Source of the DNA: Antedon mediterranea
Taxonomy: Eukaryota; Echinodermata; Crinoidea; Comatulida; Antedonidae
DNA length: 64,000 bases
Assembly (NCBI RefSeq): GCF_964355755.1
Contig: NC_092671.1
Span: 33,003,304 to 33,067,303 of the forward strand
Direction: 5' to 3'
Below, piece by piece: positions 1 through 38,120 of the stretch (the stretch's first letter is position 1; each line of letters opens with the position of its first letter). The notes beneath the pieces were generated by a model, which searched no databases, was not told where the DNA came from, and saw only the letters and a list, made by a program, of their open reading frames with translations. Position numbers and translations under genes: made by a program.

Positions 1-540
1 GCATGAGCAGACTAGAATGATTTGTGTTGGCTGAGGTCATTGTTAGCAGTAATGCTCAGTGAAGCAAATCCTGAGTACAAAGGTCATTGATTGTGTTGGC
101 CAGTTCTGTATATTTATTATAATTATGTGACGAGTTGTGAAGACATACAGTTGCTGCATGTGCTTTGGTAGCCTAGGTTGTCATCTGCTTAAAATAAATT
201 GGATTCATACTATTATATTTGTTGTACTTAGATTATTTTAAATAGGTAAGTGCTAATAAAGTATTTAATTATATATAATAAAGCTCATCATACAGTAAGT
301 AAGCATGTTGTTTTATAATTTGTGTAGGATATAAATCTTTTTACAATAATTATTAATAGATAGTCCGATGCCTTTAGTTTGACAAGTATGTTTCAATTTC
401 AGGTCATATTTTTTGTTTTACACTAAAATATTAATTTATGTCAGTGTCTGTATTGATGAAGGAAAAATTATAGGAGTATTTTTTAATTAAAAATATATTT
501 GTTATTATTTACAAATAATATACAGTAGATAATATCGTAC

Positions 541-707
541 TGAACTGAACTGAACTTTTATTGTATCTCTTTTAAATCAGAGGCACAGTCTCAATGAGAT
601 GTGCAACAAGTTTACAGTGAAAAATAATACATACACACTTAAATATAAATACAAAACAAGAAATTAGACATAAGAACAAAATAAAAAAAAAAAAAAAAAA
701 ATTTAAG
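541..707 (+). mobile_element. Dispersed repeat with poly(A) tail
   Basis: Starts with (ACTGA)n-like CTGAACTGAACTGAACTTTT, contains GAGGCACAGTCTCAATGAG, and ends in AATAAAA plus a 19-base A run. This looks like a retroposed SINE or LINE 3' end. Confidence 0.4.
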
Positions 708-2253
708 AAAACTGAGACAGATTAAATACTAAGAAAATGAATAAATTAAGTTTGAGAAGGAATTGTATTATATATATCATTTCGTGTGTTCCAAACCATG
801 GTCAGAAAAATTTTACAATGTTTGTCGAAAATAATACTTGCTAATTCGTACTGTAGTAGTAGTATTTTTACAGTACAGTAGATCTACAGTATCAAACATA
901 TCCTTTATATTGTGTTCCTTATTTTTTTATTATAACTTGTGAATTTAAACTGAAATTAATTTCATCATACTGATCGACCTTTGTAATACCAGGATGCAAT
1001 ACTGTACATAGTTTGTTTGCTATGATTGTGCATCATTGGTTTAAACTAGCTACTGTACAGTATGTATGCAGTGCTGTACCACATTCCTACAAAAAAAAAA
1101 AAAAGCGAGATGATTTTCCACTTTGAAATTAATAAATTAACAACCAACCCCACCCCCAAAATTCAAACAAATAAAACTCAACTTAATAATTCAATAAAAA
1201 ATAATTTTAAACAAATTTATTTTAATGGATTTTGAATTTTAAGATGTACAGTATTAAAAAACACATGTTATTAATATTATAAATGAATCTATTACCAATA
1301 CTACACAATTCATTACGAATTGAATGAGCTGATTTAATATCTTCACTGAATTTTGAATTTCAGTATGGTTGGTTCAGATTAAATATTTCACTGTATAAAA
1401 CAGATTAAATTTTGTATGCTTGAATTGGAATATTATTTATAAGATGTCACCTGAAAATCAAATGTGACAATTTACATTTAAAGCAAATTTGTACATAAAT
1501 ACTGCGATCAGAAAATGTTGTTAATTATAAATAATAATGGTTTAAATAAAGTGGATTCGTGGGTTTTATTATTGGTTTTAATAAAATACTGTCTTATTAT
1601 TATTTTAACTAAATGTCGTTCCAAAAATTATTTTAAAAGAAATACTGTACTGTACATACATTTGTATTTGTATCATGTTCTTGCTTTTTTGTTAAAAATA
1701 TTATTTTGTTGAATTTATAATAAATAAAAGACTCATCAGCATTTTTTAGTTTCATTTTGCTTTGGATTTTTTTCTGTTATGTACGTAAATTTCTAAGAAG
1801 TAGCATTTCTTTAATTACTTTCAACAATACCACCAATAACACTATATTTATTATAAAGCTCAATTCTTCTTAAATCTCCTTAATATTTAAAATGCTATCA
1901 TATATTTTCTTAGTTTATAATAACAGACAGATTCAAAATACATTTGCAATTTAGTGATACTAATTAAAGATAACTAGACCATCCGCTTGAAGAATGAGTT
2001 TTCTCTGAAAATCTGACAGTTCTTCGATTTTTAGTATTAAATTACGTAGCTAATAGTGAATTTAAAAATTAAGTAAAATGTGATGTACAGTACAGTATTT
2101 TATAATTGTAATAAATGTGAATTTCTTAGAATTTTGAGGTGTTAAGAACAGTGTATGATCATTACGTTTAAGAATGGCACACTTGAGGCCTAAGCCACTG
2201 GTGGTGGATAAAAATATACTTAGTGAAATCTAACTGTTCCTGTACAGCCTTTT

Positions 2254-4247
2254 AGTAGGTATCCCAATGAAGCGGATTTTCGTTACCGCGATTTTAACAC
2301 GTTCGTGAAATTTCAAAAAGTGACGTGTCTTTGAAGTTAAAAATATACTATTTCTTATATACACATGTGAATAAAAATTATATGTCTGGAAAGATCTTGT
2401 TTAAGGGATTATTTTCATATATTTTTAATCTATGTTTATTAAATATTTTAATAGAAAACGCGAGTTAAAAATGAGGTACAAAAGCCGGCGAGCCTAAATC
2501 CGCGCGCTAAAAATAACTTTGGAAAACACCTACCCATTTTCAAAACACGATCGCACGAGGTCCATAATAGGTGGTGGAGTAATTTTTGTTGCATGTTATC
2601 AGGCTTTAAATACTCTTTATTTTGATATGTAAATCGGTTATTATTATTATCATCCGCCTCAAATGTCAATTTTAACGATAAAAATTGAATTTTTTAGTCT
2701 TTCTCATTATCAAAATCTGGCTAATTTAGTATTGAATTGAAGCTAATTTATATTTCTGTTTGATAAACCACATCGTTTTATTTGACTTTGCGTGGACCTC
2801 GTGCGAAGAGGCCAACAAGACCAACCACTGAAAAAAATAATCCCTACCATAAATATCAGTGTTTACCATTTTCCTTACGGGGGGGATTCAGTTCTCCGCT
2901 TATTACTAAATTACCGTTGCCCAGACAATGTGCATGGTATGCATGTATTAGCGCGTTAATTAATGATTGGATAACCCCTGCAGTGGACTGTTCCATTTTC
3001 TGAACTAGTCTTCGCCGCACACGAGGCATGTCGAAAAATGTCGCCTCTCATGGAATATTTGCTTCGAAACGTCAATTTTACCGATTTATTAAATTATTTA
3101 ATAAGTGGAATATTTATAAATCTGCTATATAAAGCAAGTACGTTAGGAAGAAATGTACCGAAGAAATTTAAGAAGCTTTGATTTTGCTATGCAGCGGCCG
3201 TAAGCCATTCTATGTAGGCGGCCGAAACGCGCTTTGGCCTGTGTTGCCGTTGTATGTCTACGCTGTTTCTTCTAGGCCTAAATTTTATTCCGTATATTTC
3301 AATTCAAAGTGCAACTTTCGGTTAGAAATAAAATTAAACATGTTACAATTATACCATTGAGGTAATTACTTTGTTAAATAAAAAATTTCTTCCCGATATT
3401 TCTTAGGCAGAATTTAGCGTCAGGCTTTTATTTAGACCTTAGCTAGGGGCCTATATAAACTTAACTTGTAGTAGGCGCGGCCGAGTCTACGTTCGGCCCG
3501 GCGCTCCAAATGGAATCGAACACATAATAAGCACGGGCTTAATTCTTATTTTTGGCGGTTCGAAAATCAATTAAAATAATATATGATTATAAATATAACT
3601 TTAAATACTAGAATTATTAAAAAAATGTATACTTACGAAAAATAATATTTAATGAAAAGAAACAATACCCACACAGTTTTTTAACGCAATATTTTTTTTT
3701 TTCACATTTTAACATTTTTTAACAATATTTTACCTGTCAATATAAATAACCTTACTAAAATACATATTACATTTTATGCAATGCAAAAAAAAAGAAATTA
3801 ATTCACACATTGGTTCAAAAGTTATGAATCATTTAAAGACAGGAACTTTTTGGGCATTTTTGAGACATTGGGAAAATCACGCGTAAGAAGCCCTCGGACG
3901 AATTTTGTAGGGCGATATCTAAAAAAAAAAATGTCGAGGACACCCAAAAAAAAAATATTCTTGTACAACTCTGTTGTATCTATGGGTTTGGAAAAAATAA
4001 GAACTTTAAAATTATTAGTATAAAAGTTATAACCCTTCAAAAATGGGTTCAAATATAATTAGAAAAAGTGCCATTTTTCAAGCAAAAATCACTGTTTTTT
4101 GGACACTTTAACGGACCATAACTTTTGAATGGATAATCCGATTTCAATCATTTAAATTGCAAAAGTTTATGTTCAGTAAGTTCCTTCTGATTAACTGAAA
4201 GAAAAAGTACCATCATTAATTTGAATTTTTACATTGGGATACCTACT
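2254..4247. mobile_element. 2-kb CpG-rich element with 16-bp terminal inverted repeats
   Basis: AGTAGGTATCCCAATG at 2254 is mirrored by CATTGGGATACCTACT ending at 4247, and TTT lies directly outside both ends as a possible duplication. The interior differs from surrounding DNA in being CpG-rich between about 2450 and 3560 (GGCCG, GCGCG words). Its right part has the phrase ACCATAACTTTTGAATGGAT, often seen in large DNA transposons. The short open frames inside (for example 2448-2669 minus, 2782-3003 plus) are unrecognised. Confidence 0.6.
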
Positions 4248-5331
4248 TTTAGCATACATTATGTACCTACAGTATTTAATTTTCAGATGAACACTCAGGG
4301 TAACATTGTCATTGTGAGAGTTGACAAAATATACATTACTGTGTAGTACAGTAAACTCCTGTAAACATACTGTAGGAAAACTGTATTGAATTCTGTTATG
4401 TTATCTGTACCGAAAAGTTCTATCTAGGCCTAGTCATAATAGGATAAATATTAAGTGGTTTATATATAAAACAATCCAATAAAAAAAAAATAAAGTAAGC
4501 ATGATCAGACATTACAGAACAACCAAGAACCCAATCACAACATGATTTGTCCTTCAGGTCAAAGGTGAAAAATTATTGCATTTAACTGATAATTATTTGA
4601 TTTGAATGAGATACAGTAATTTTTTAACAGAACTGTTAATTATCGGTTAATTTTTGGCTGCGAAAACACGGCCTACTGTACTGCACAGTAGAAGATTGTG
4701 AATGGTTTTCTAAGGGTTGATTTCTGAAATCTACAGTATTCCCCCAAAAATGACGTTTTAGCATTGTACTGTATTGCAACGTACTGTATTACTATTTTTA
4801 ATAGATTTAATTGAAATTCAATTGGTATTGGTAACATGATTTCAAGGCTTTTTAATGGGGTTAAATTTCATGTAAAGTACTTGACTACATTATGATTATT
4901 ACAATCACTGTGACCTGATTATATTGATTATAAAAATAAGGATTGTATTTTATTTTACAATATTACAAATGAAAAATGTAGTATATTTTTAGAAACATAA
5001 TAAATGCCATTCCATAAGTAATGTTGTACTTTGAACTCTTCATATATTTTTTTTGTGACTGAACTATTACATTCCATAGTAAAATTTTAATATCTCATCA
5101 ACAGTTGAATTTAGTTCCAACTGTATACAGTATCTTATCACCAGTATTAAAGAACAATTCCAGGGTAGGCTTTTGACCAATTTGTGTTTAAGGTTAATGA
5201 ACTTGCAATTATGTAGAATAGACTAAAAAAACCAATTTTTAATAAATCCAATGCTACTGTACTTACTGTAGTTGTGTTGTTTGTTTAGAAATGTCATTGA
5301 GCCAGTATATAAGGACAAGATATAATGTAAG

Positions 5332-5518
5332 TAAAGCTTGGTTCCCACTAGGACATGTAAACGCAGTGCAATCATATTGACCAATGACAAGCTAAAGATT
5401 GAATAATTCATCGCTTGTGTTTGGTTAACCAGGGAAGAGTTAAATTAATTCTCTTCCCTGGGTTAACTAACTTATGTTATGTAATTGTTTTGCGTCTCTA
5501 GTGGAAACCAAGCTTTAC
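5332..5518. mobile_element. MITE with TIR TAAAGCTTGGTTCCCACTAG
   Basis: TAAAGCTTGGTTCCCACTAG (5332) and CTAGTGGAAACCAAGCTTTA (to 5518) are near-perfect inverted ends. The centre (5423-5467) is itself a hairpin: GGTTAACCAGGGAAGAG pairs with CTCTTCCCTGGGTTAAC. Confidence 0.85.
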
Positions 5519-5637
5519 AATGAAAATACATTTCAATAGCATTTTATTAGTGTTTAATAATATTCTATTAAAAACAGGTTTGTTATTAGTATTAGTATTA
5601 CGGAATGCAAAGTTTACTAATATATTTAATAATATAC

Positions 5638-5676
5638 TTGCACTGATGAAGGGCTAGTGTTGCCCGAAAGCTCTGC
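5638..5676 (+). ncRNA. Hammerhead ribozyme-like motif (dimer type, probably degenerate)
   Basis: CTGATGA at 5643-5649, a stem-loop GGGC-TAGTGTT-GCCC (5651-5665), and GAAA at 5666-5669 give the conserved core order. GAAA is followed by GCTC: A-G-C-U is self-complementary, as in the very short stem III of dimeric hammerheads, and cleavage would fall after C5673. Stem I is short: GCA (5640-5642) pairs with TGC (5674-5676). An extra A at 5650 next to stem II is a defect, so activity is doubtful. Confidence 0.5.
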
Positions 5677-5803
5677 TAACTTTTCTGGCTGTTTACTTTA
5701 TCGTTTTGATTTAGCTTTTCGCTTTTTATTTTTGTATCTCCATTGAGATCCAGCCACTGATACCCACAGCATTGTCATTTTTTTTTCAGTAATTTGCCTT
5801 TGG
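5638..5803 (+). mobile_element. Retroelement fragment with hammerhead-like core, plus orientation
   Basis: Shares with 27660-27813 (opposite strand) a 160-bp sequence: a CTGATGA..GAAA module, then GAGATCCAGCCACTGATACC, CACAGCATTGTCATTTTT and CAGTAATTTGCC. The fragment resembles the ribozyme-bearing ends of Penelope-like elements. Confidence 0.55.
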
Positions 5804-6056
5804 ATTAATAATAATACATGTTATTGTTTTACAATTCCTGATTGCATCATGAATGTTTTCTAAAGAAAAAAAATTATATTAAACCAAACAAATGCTTTTT
5901 AAAACAATAAACATTTTTATTAATACAAAGTAAATTCTAATTAAATTAACATTTTTATAATCTTATTTCTACAGATTATAGATCTTACAGAAGCAGCCAT
6001 ACTTATGTTGGATATACTGTAAACACGGCTTCATTCAAACGCAATTTACATCAACA

Positions 6057-31676
<25,620 letters not shown>

Positions 31677-32300
31677 ACATTTCAGCAAGTCTAGTGTACA
31701 ACCTGGAAATTTCTGTATATGAAAACCTGGCAACTGATGTGACAAGACCAAAACATGTGTTAAGTTTTAGTTAAATAGATAAGAAGGTTAACATTTGCCA
31801 GTTCCAAATTATATTATTTAATTAATAATTTAAGTAAGCGATTATAAACTACATTCCTTAAGCACTTGGTGTTTGTCAGTATTCGGCAATGTCTGTTTGC
31901 TAAATCAGGTTTAATACAAATTAGTCTTTTCAGATGATTTTCTGAAATCTATTATAATTATGTTTTTTTCTGCCCATATGCCTAAAGATTGTGGTCGGGA
32001 TTCGAGCTTTTAAAGTGTGCTCAGTGCCAGATGGATTGATTTATCTATTTATACATCTCTGTGCTTGTATAGTTGTGTGAGAGTGTTAATAGTTTAGTGT
32101 GGAATGGTGTATTATGTGGAGGGTGTCAGATGGTGACATACAGTAGCAGATCCAGGATTTTGAAATATAAGGGGGGGGGGGAGGGGGTGGAGCAGAGGGC
32201 CTAATAATGGTGATATAAATTGGGGGGTCCTGGGCCTGCATTGGATCCGTCTATGCCATACAGCAAATAAATATATTTTGTTTTTCTGCTCTATGGTTTG
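31677..32300 (+). other. Probable 3' UTR of the MAP3K gene with a candidate poly(A) signal
   Basis: Non-coding sequence after the stop. An AATAAA at 32276-32281 is followed by T/GT-rich sequence (TATATTTTGTTTTTCTGC), which is a reasonable cleavage context. Between 32148 and 32262 lies a G-run module (CAGATCCAGGAT, poly-G, TGGATCCGT) that looks like a dispersed repeat. The true transcript end is not proven. Confidence 0.35.
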
Positions 32301-32917
32301 TGCAGTGACCTATAAATTATGTAGGTAGGTCCATGGTTTGAGTATGCGAAATGTGTTTTTGGTATGTATAGGTGTGTGCAACAGTGACTGTAGCTATTTT
32401 GTGGGTACGTGTGTGTGTGAAGTGAATTGGGATTTGTAGGATAAAAGACTCGCATTAATCATACAGGTTGGGCATTTTAATAATAAAATAAGTTTCCTCT
32501 GTATAAAACAATAATATATCAATCAGTAGTTAAAACGTTGGTTCAAAGTTATGTACATGACTTTACATTTCTGTGCTATGTTGCAAAAAATTCAAATATT
32601 TCAGCTTTGAATTTCATTATTGTTATTTGATTATAAAAATGTCATTCTGTGTGAAATTAGTAATATTTAAATGTTGGTTATTATCAATTTCAGGAAAATG
32701 TGTTATCTGTAAAAAAAATGAATCTAGCTTAGAATCATTGTTTATCAGTCTGTCTGCTTGTCTGCTGGTACTCCAGCTTAAATGCTTTATGGGAAAAAGC
32801 CTTTTTGACGACTACTTTAAAATCCTCAAGTCAAACTTAACAATCTTATTAAGCAGCATTTCTAATTCTTGTTGCAAGCATTTGTTAATATTTTAAATTC
32901 TAAACATTTTATAGTTT

Positions 32918-33030
32918 GATTAAAGTAAGGCAATCATGCCATGATTAAAGTAAGGCAATCATGCCATGATTAAAGTAAGGCAATCATGCCATGATTAAAG
33001 TAAGACAATCATGCCATGATTAAAGTAAGG
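32918..33030. repeat. 25-bp tandem repeat, 4.5 copies
   Basis: Unit GATTAAAGTAAGGCAATCAT(GCCAT), almost perfect (one G to A in copy 4). Each unit contains GGCA..TGCC, a short potential hairpin. Confidence 0.95.
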
Positions 33031-35159
33031 TTTTCGGTACACCATTGGTTTCCGAGGAAAGAAAGTTGAGAATTTCTCGACAATTCGGTTGTTATGCAAC
33101 AACGGTCTTCTGAACTAATTTATAGGTTGTGTAATATTAAACAACAGAGAGTACATGACATAGAATTTGTATCACCACCAAACAATAGAGGGCTGTACCA
33201 AATTAGGGAGTGGTATAATATTCTTGTGGATGATCATGTATACTGACATAATTCTGGGCATCTAAAATAGGACCCACTTCACTTGCCAGAACAACAGCGG
33301 ATCTAAAGTAACGCTAAAAAAGGACTTTTTTACCTAACAAGCATTTAATAATTGTCTAACTTGGTTTACCTCATTGAAGCAGACTTTTTGGAGTATTCGA
33401 TTAGGAACTTTGTCCTCAACAACAAAATCTGTTGAGTACTCTGTGAATGGTAAAAATGCAAACATGTTTGTTTGAGTGTACCAGACACTGGTAAAGAAAT
33501 ACTCAATGCAAAATAACAGTAACCAAACAAAAATAACCTAATCGAATACTCCAATCAATGGAATCCATATTGGATGTTGTAAAATTTGATATGTATATAC
33601 ATATATGATCCAGCATATACCTGGACTATCTAAGCAACGAGGTATCCTTATGATACCAATAGAATGCACAGTCACTGAGTAACTATACTGTCTGTTGTTG
33701 ATAGAATTTAAATGCAGGGAAATATTCTGTTTTATGACGTTTAATGTATTCAAAGTGAATTTTGTGTTGACATTTTATTTACAGAAAGTTTTTCAGAAAT
33801 AGGGTTTTATGCATTGAAGAAAAAATAATTCTTGGATATTTTAATTGAGAATTGAATATTACGAACGTTGATTATAGCAAATATACAGCTAGTATTTTAA
33901 CATACAACAATCATTGTTGAATATATAGAGTACTGTATATATAGTTTCTCATAATTATTTTTATTGATCTGTCATTCTAATTCATAATTGTGGTAACATC
34001 ATAATCATGGTATAATATCATACTGAATATTTAAGTATTTAAATTGACAGATTATCATATACTGAATCTATTAAACCTAATTTTAATATTACAGGTGTGA
34101 TAACTTAACACCTGGCTTTAACTCAGGTGTATTTATATATCAAAGGCTGATGTTTAGTAATTAGTGTTCTTTTCTATTGAAATTCTATAGAAACTTTATT
34201 GAGGTACTATCAGAGGTTTCCATTCATATAGTATCAAGGAAAGAAAGGAGATACTAAAATGTTTGAATCCATTGTTGTGCAGTGACCAAGACCCCATTTA
34301 TACTTACAATTGGGTCCTGGGTCGCTCCAGAATATGGTCCAAATTGAATTTTTTGGTTGAGATCCAGCGTGTTTACACTGGCCTTCAACCATTGGTCACG
34401 GTTCACTGCATAAGCCAGCCAAAAAGTAAAATCTGCTCCTTGACCTACATTGAGATATATCGAGGCCCAGAGCCAGCATACATTTGTGGAGTATTTACAC
34501 TTGTCAATTTCCGACCTTAGTTGTAAATGGAGTCCAAGTTACATATTCCAATAGAACCTCAGAGTAGCATAGAACCAAGGTATATACTCATGTAAATCTA
34601 TTGTATGCCATCAATGTAACTAACATGGTTTCACTTTATCTACAATTCACTGTTTTAACTATTGAAGTTGAAACTCTCAGTCTGAACACAACATTAGAAT
34701 TATTATGATTTTACATTATCCATACTTCACAGTGTCAACGTTGAAAATCTCAGTGTGAACACAATGTTGGAATTATTAACTTAACTGTATAGCAAATTCT
34801 ATCAATGTTATAGTTATTTAACACTCATAGCTATGAAATTGTTTACATTTTACATTGCCCATTGTTTTTTTTATATTTTTTATTCATATATGACTTGCCA
34901 TGCCACATTGTATTTTGAATTTATTCATTTAAAGCAAAATTTATATTTAGTAACAATGCTGATAGAATCTTAATTTCTTTGACCAAATATTTTTGAGAAG
35001 GGCAAACATATTTTAGAATATTTGCCCTTTCTATTTTTTTTCTGAAATAAAATAAGTACTTACTGTATTAATATCAATTAAATGAAAGTTGCCTAAAAAT
35101 GTGCAATGATAAAAATGAATTGAAAACTCCATAACTAGAATTTAACTAGAAATTATGCA

Positions 35160-35515
35160 ACAGGTAAAAATTAAAACAGGTAAAAATTAAAACAGGTAAA
35201 CATTAAGACTGGTTCGCTTTAACTTGTTTAACACTAACCAGGAGTTAACCCAATGAAAACATACTTTGTTAAAACCTGGTTAGTTAAATTGGGTTAATGT
35301 AATTATGGTTTAATTAACCAGGTTGTTTTAATATGGTTAGTAAACAGGTTAAATCATGGTTAGTTAACCAGATTATTTTTGGTTAGTAATACAGGTTAAT
35401 ACAATCAAGATTAGGTAACCAGGTTGTATTAATTTGGTTAGTAAACAGGTTAATGTAATCATGGTTTGTTAACCAGGTTAATTTGGGTAGTAAAACTTGG
35501 TATTGGCAAGTTGTA
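35160..35515. repeat. Degenerate array of GGTTA/TAACC words
   Basis: Begins with three copies of AACAGGTAAAAATTA, then about eight spaced variants of GGTTAGTTAACCAGGTT and AACAGGTTAAT. TTAACC words in both orientations can pair with each other. Confidence 0.75.
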
Positions 35516-37061
35516 AGGGGTTAATGAATCAATATTGTATCTGGATATATGTCACCCGTGTGTGCTAAATGCTTTTTGTCCGAGGCCTGTGTGCAATTGT
35601 TGTTTGAGCATTCCATCGGATTGTCTTAACACATTTAAATTAAACAAAAAATATTAAATTTAATTTTAAAGTCTTTCTTAACAACGAAGAAAACACTTTT
35701 TGTAAATTTTCTTCTAATTATTGTAAAAAGACAATGTTGGTCTTTGTAAAACTGTTTTATTTATAAATCGCTAAAGGTGTTTAAAACAAAAAACGAGTGT
35801 TACCGTACCAAATGATTCCCAAATCCTTTTAAATCTTGTATCCCATGTAAAACTATTAATGTGAACTTTTTATCCCCTTCATGTGAAGTTACTCGTTTTT
35901 ATTGTACCCTGTTTGAATAGTTTTAACAGCCTGGTGGTCACATTAATTTTTCACAAAATTTGTTCTGTCAAATATAGTGTGATTTATGAAGTATGTTATT
36001 GTAATATAGACAAAATAAAAAAATATACATATCTAAAGTTGTCTTATTTGTCATTATTGGATGGTTGAAGTTCACACGTATAAGACCCTGTGATGGGGAT
36101 TTTTTTTTTGGCATTCTATAATGGTATACTCTATCAGAAAAACCCCCAAAAAAATTGTCCTATACTTTTTCCCCGCAAATGTGTATATTAATTGTTCTGC
36201 ACCCAGGCTGTACGACAGCTACATACCCACATCTACCCCACTAATGCCAGAGACTAACTCCAGTGATGCTTGATTTTTTTTAATGTATCAGCATTTTAAA
36301 TTTGATTGCTGATAAAATAATTTATTCAGCTCTTGTATCTGAAAGCATGTGAATTGTAAACAATGGCTGAAAACATTGTGCGTGTACAACTTGCATTTTA
36401 ACCACACCAGTTTTAAGCTGTACGTTGTACTGCATAATACTGTACTTTAGTCCAGGCAAATCGCAAGCAGAGACGAGACCTCTCCCGCTAGAACACACTT
36501 AGAAAAATGTTAATGGCGTCTTTGCTTTCAATACATCTTGATAACAGAGACTATCCTACTGTAGGTTCTGGGCTGGTTTCCATTGAAAAATGTGCAATGG
36601 AAAATGTCCCAGGGAGAAACCAGCCTGCTCCACCCCACTACTGTACTGTATAAATGACATAATATTGAAAGGTTAGTGGGGGTCTATGTTTGTAAGTAAT
36701 ATTGAAAACAAAAGGCTCCACCTAAAACACAATATTGAGAATTTTTAGTAGGAATCTCCGTTTTCATAATTTCACAGAAACACTTGTTTAATGCACCGCT
36801 TGATTGACTGACCCACTAATTTGATTTGTCACTTAGTTGGGCGTACTGTTTTTTTTACCATACTGCTTTTAATGGGCCGTTTGTATAATGGATCGCGCGG
36901 CCACTCACTTGCTCGTAAAGTAATTGTTTAAATTTAATATGTATTATTATTCTTGTTTGTTGTCCTTTTTTATTTTTAAAAAGTATTTAAAATGTACAGT
37001 ATGTATGTATGTTGTAAGTAAGACCTACCAGCATCTTATACCCTGAGCTATAGACTATATG

Positions 37062-37693
37062 CACTGTTTTATTCTATTAATATACAACATGCTGATGATA
37101 AGCAAGTTCGTGTTATTTTCTGGTGCGTTCCTCGTACAGTGTCTACTGCGTTTTCAATATGCATGAGTAACCTTGACGACGTTCAGATCATACATGAGCC
37201 GTATGTGTCTGCGTTCATCCGTGGACCAGAGAAGTTCCCGCCATCAGTAGATTTTGCAAAAAATCATGAGAAAATTATAGCTAAAACAAGTCAGGTTGAC
37301 TTAGGATTTGATGCTGGTTGGGAAACAAACAAGGCAACATACAAGTTCATAAAAGAGAATGTGTTGATGGCAGAATATCCAGACAAGAAAGTTGTGTTTG
37401 TCAAAGATATGTCATGCGGTATTGCATGGAAGCTGCACATGTTGCCAAAAGGTTACCGCCATGTATTCTCTTGATTCGTAATCCATTAAAGGTTTTCTTA
37501 TCTTGGAAAAAAGTGTTAGAAAAATTGGGAAAGGTACATAAATGTGAATATCCGTTGGAAAACAATAACAATCTTATTTCAGAAAAGTATTTTTTTGGAG
37601 AAAGTTTCCAACTCTACGAGCATCTTGTAAAAACTGGAATCACAATTGCCAGTTCGATTGTTCTATGAATGGAAGGAAGAGTCTTTAATATAG
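37062..37693 (+). pseudogene. Sulfotransferase-like P-loop gene remnant, frameshifted
   Basis: The frame from about 37062 reads VIFWCVPRTVSTAFSICMSN, a sulfotransferase-type phosphosulfate-binding P-loop, followed by HEPYVSAFIRGPE and VVFVKDMSCGIAWKLHML. At 37466-37474 the frame breaks: frame one stops just after RHVF, while the frame giving LIRNPLKVFLSWKKVLEKLG (the usual 3'-phosphate-binding R..P..S region) continues to 37668. A second shift near 37643 leads into QLPVRLFYEWKEESLI and a stop at 37691. No ATG precedes the P-loop in frame. I infer a decayed, apparently intronless copy of the uncharacterised sulfotransferase-like genes common in marine invertebrates. Base-call errors could instead explain the shifts. 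Confidence 0.7.
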
Positions 37694-37861
37694 TGCTTAC
37701 CACAAGCGATACTGGTTCCTGACTGCAGGCCTAACTTCTAACAAAGTATATTGTCGTTGTACTAATAACTTTCCATAAAAAGACTATTACATGCCAATGG
37801 TTGACAGTATCATGGCTATTAACCAATCAGATGGCATGAATTTAAACATGCAATAGACACA

Positions 37862-38120
37862 TACACTACAGTAGAACCCCTATTAAGGGGACACTTAGTT
37901 TGTCCTTTAACGTTAAACCTTCATTTTGTTTCATAGGAATGTGTTATCTCAAATAAAATCGAACCTCACTGTTTCGTTTTCATGAAATCAATATGAACAT
38001 AGTCAAATGTCAATATGATTTGCCGGAGCCGGATAAGAACCGGAGCCAGTGTAAATGACCTTAAGCAGAGGTGTTCCCTAAATCGAAGTGAAGTCCCAAA
38101 GGAGGGATTCTGCTGTATTA
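37862..38120. repeat. Dispersed repeat, GTAGAACC family, copy with both ends
   Basis: ACAGTAGAACCCCTATTAAG at 37868 and, inverted, CCCAAAGGAGGGATTCTGCT at the right, giving terminal-inverted-repeat-like ends. Confidence 0.5.

Larger units (their letters stand above)
1..5974. other. Region upstream of the first MAP3K coding exon
   Basis: No coding sequence recognised. Holds the poly(A)-tailed repeat at 541, the CpG-rich TIR element 2254-4247, the MITE at 5332 and the ribozyme-bearing fragment at 5638. A non-coding first exon and the promoter of the MAP3K gene should lie here or further left. I cannot place them. Confidence 0.5.
32301..37061. other. Intergenic region between MAP3K and the sulfotransferase remnant
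   Basis: No gene recognised. Contains the 25-bp array at 32918, the GGTTA array at 35160 and an 85-codon open frame at 34263-34520 that shows no domain. A short CG-bearing patch lies near 36880-36910. Confidence 0.5.

Noticed and set aside
34263-34520. 85-codon plus-strand frame in the intergenic region
   Set aside because: No recognisable domain; flanking sequence hints at a short repeat. Kept only as a remark in the intergenic entry.
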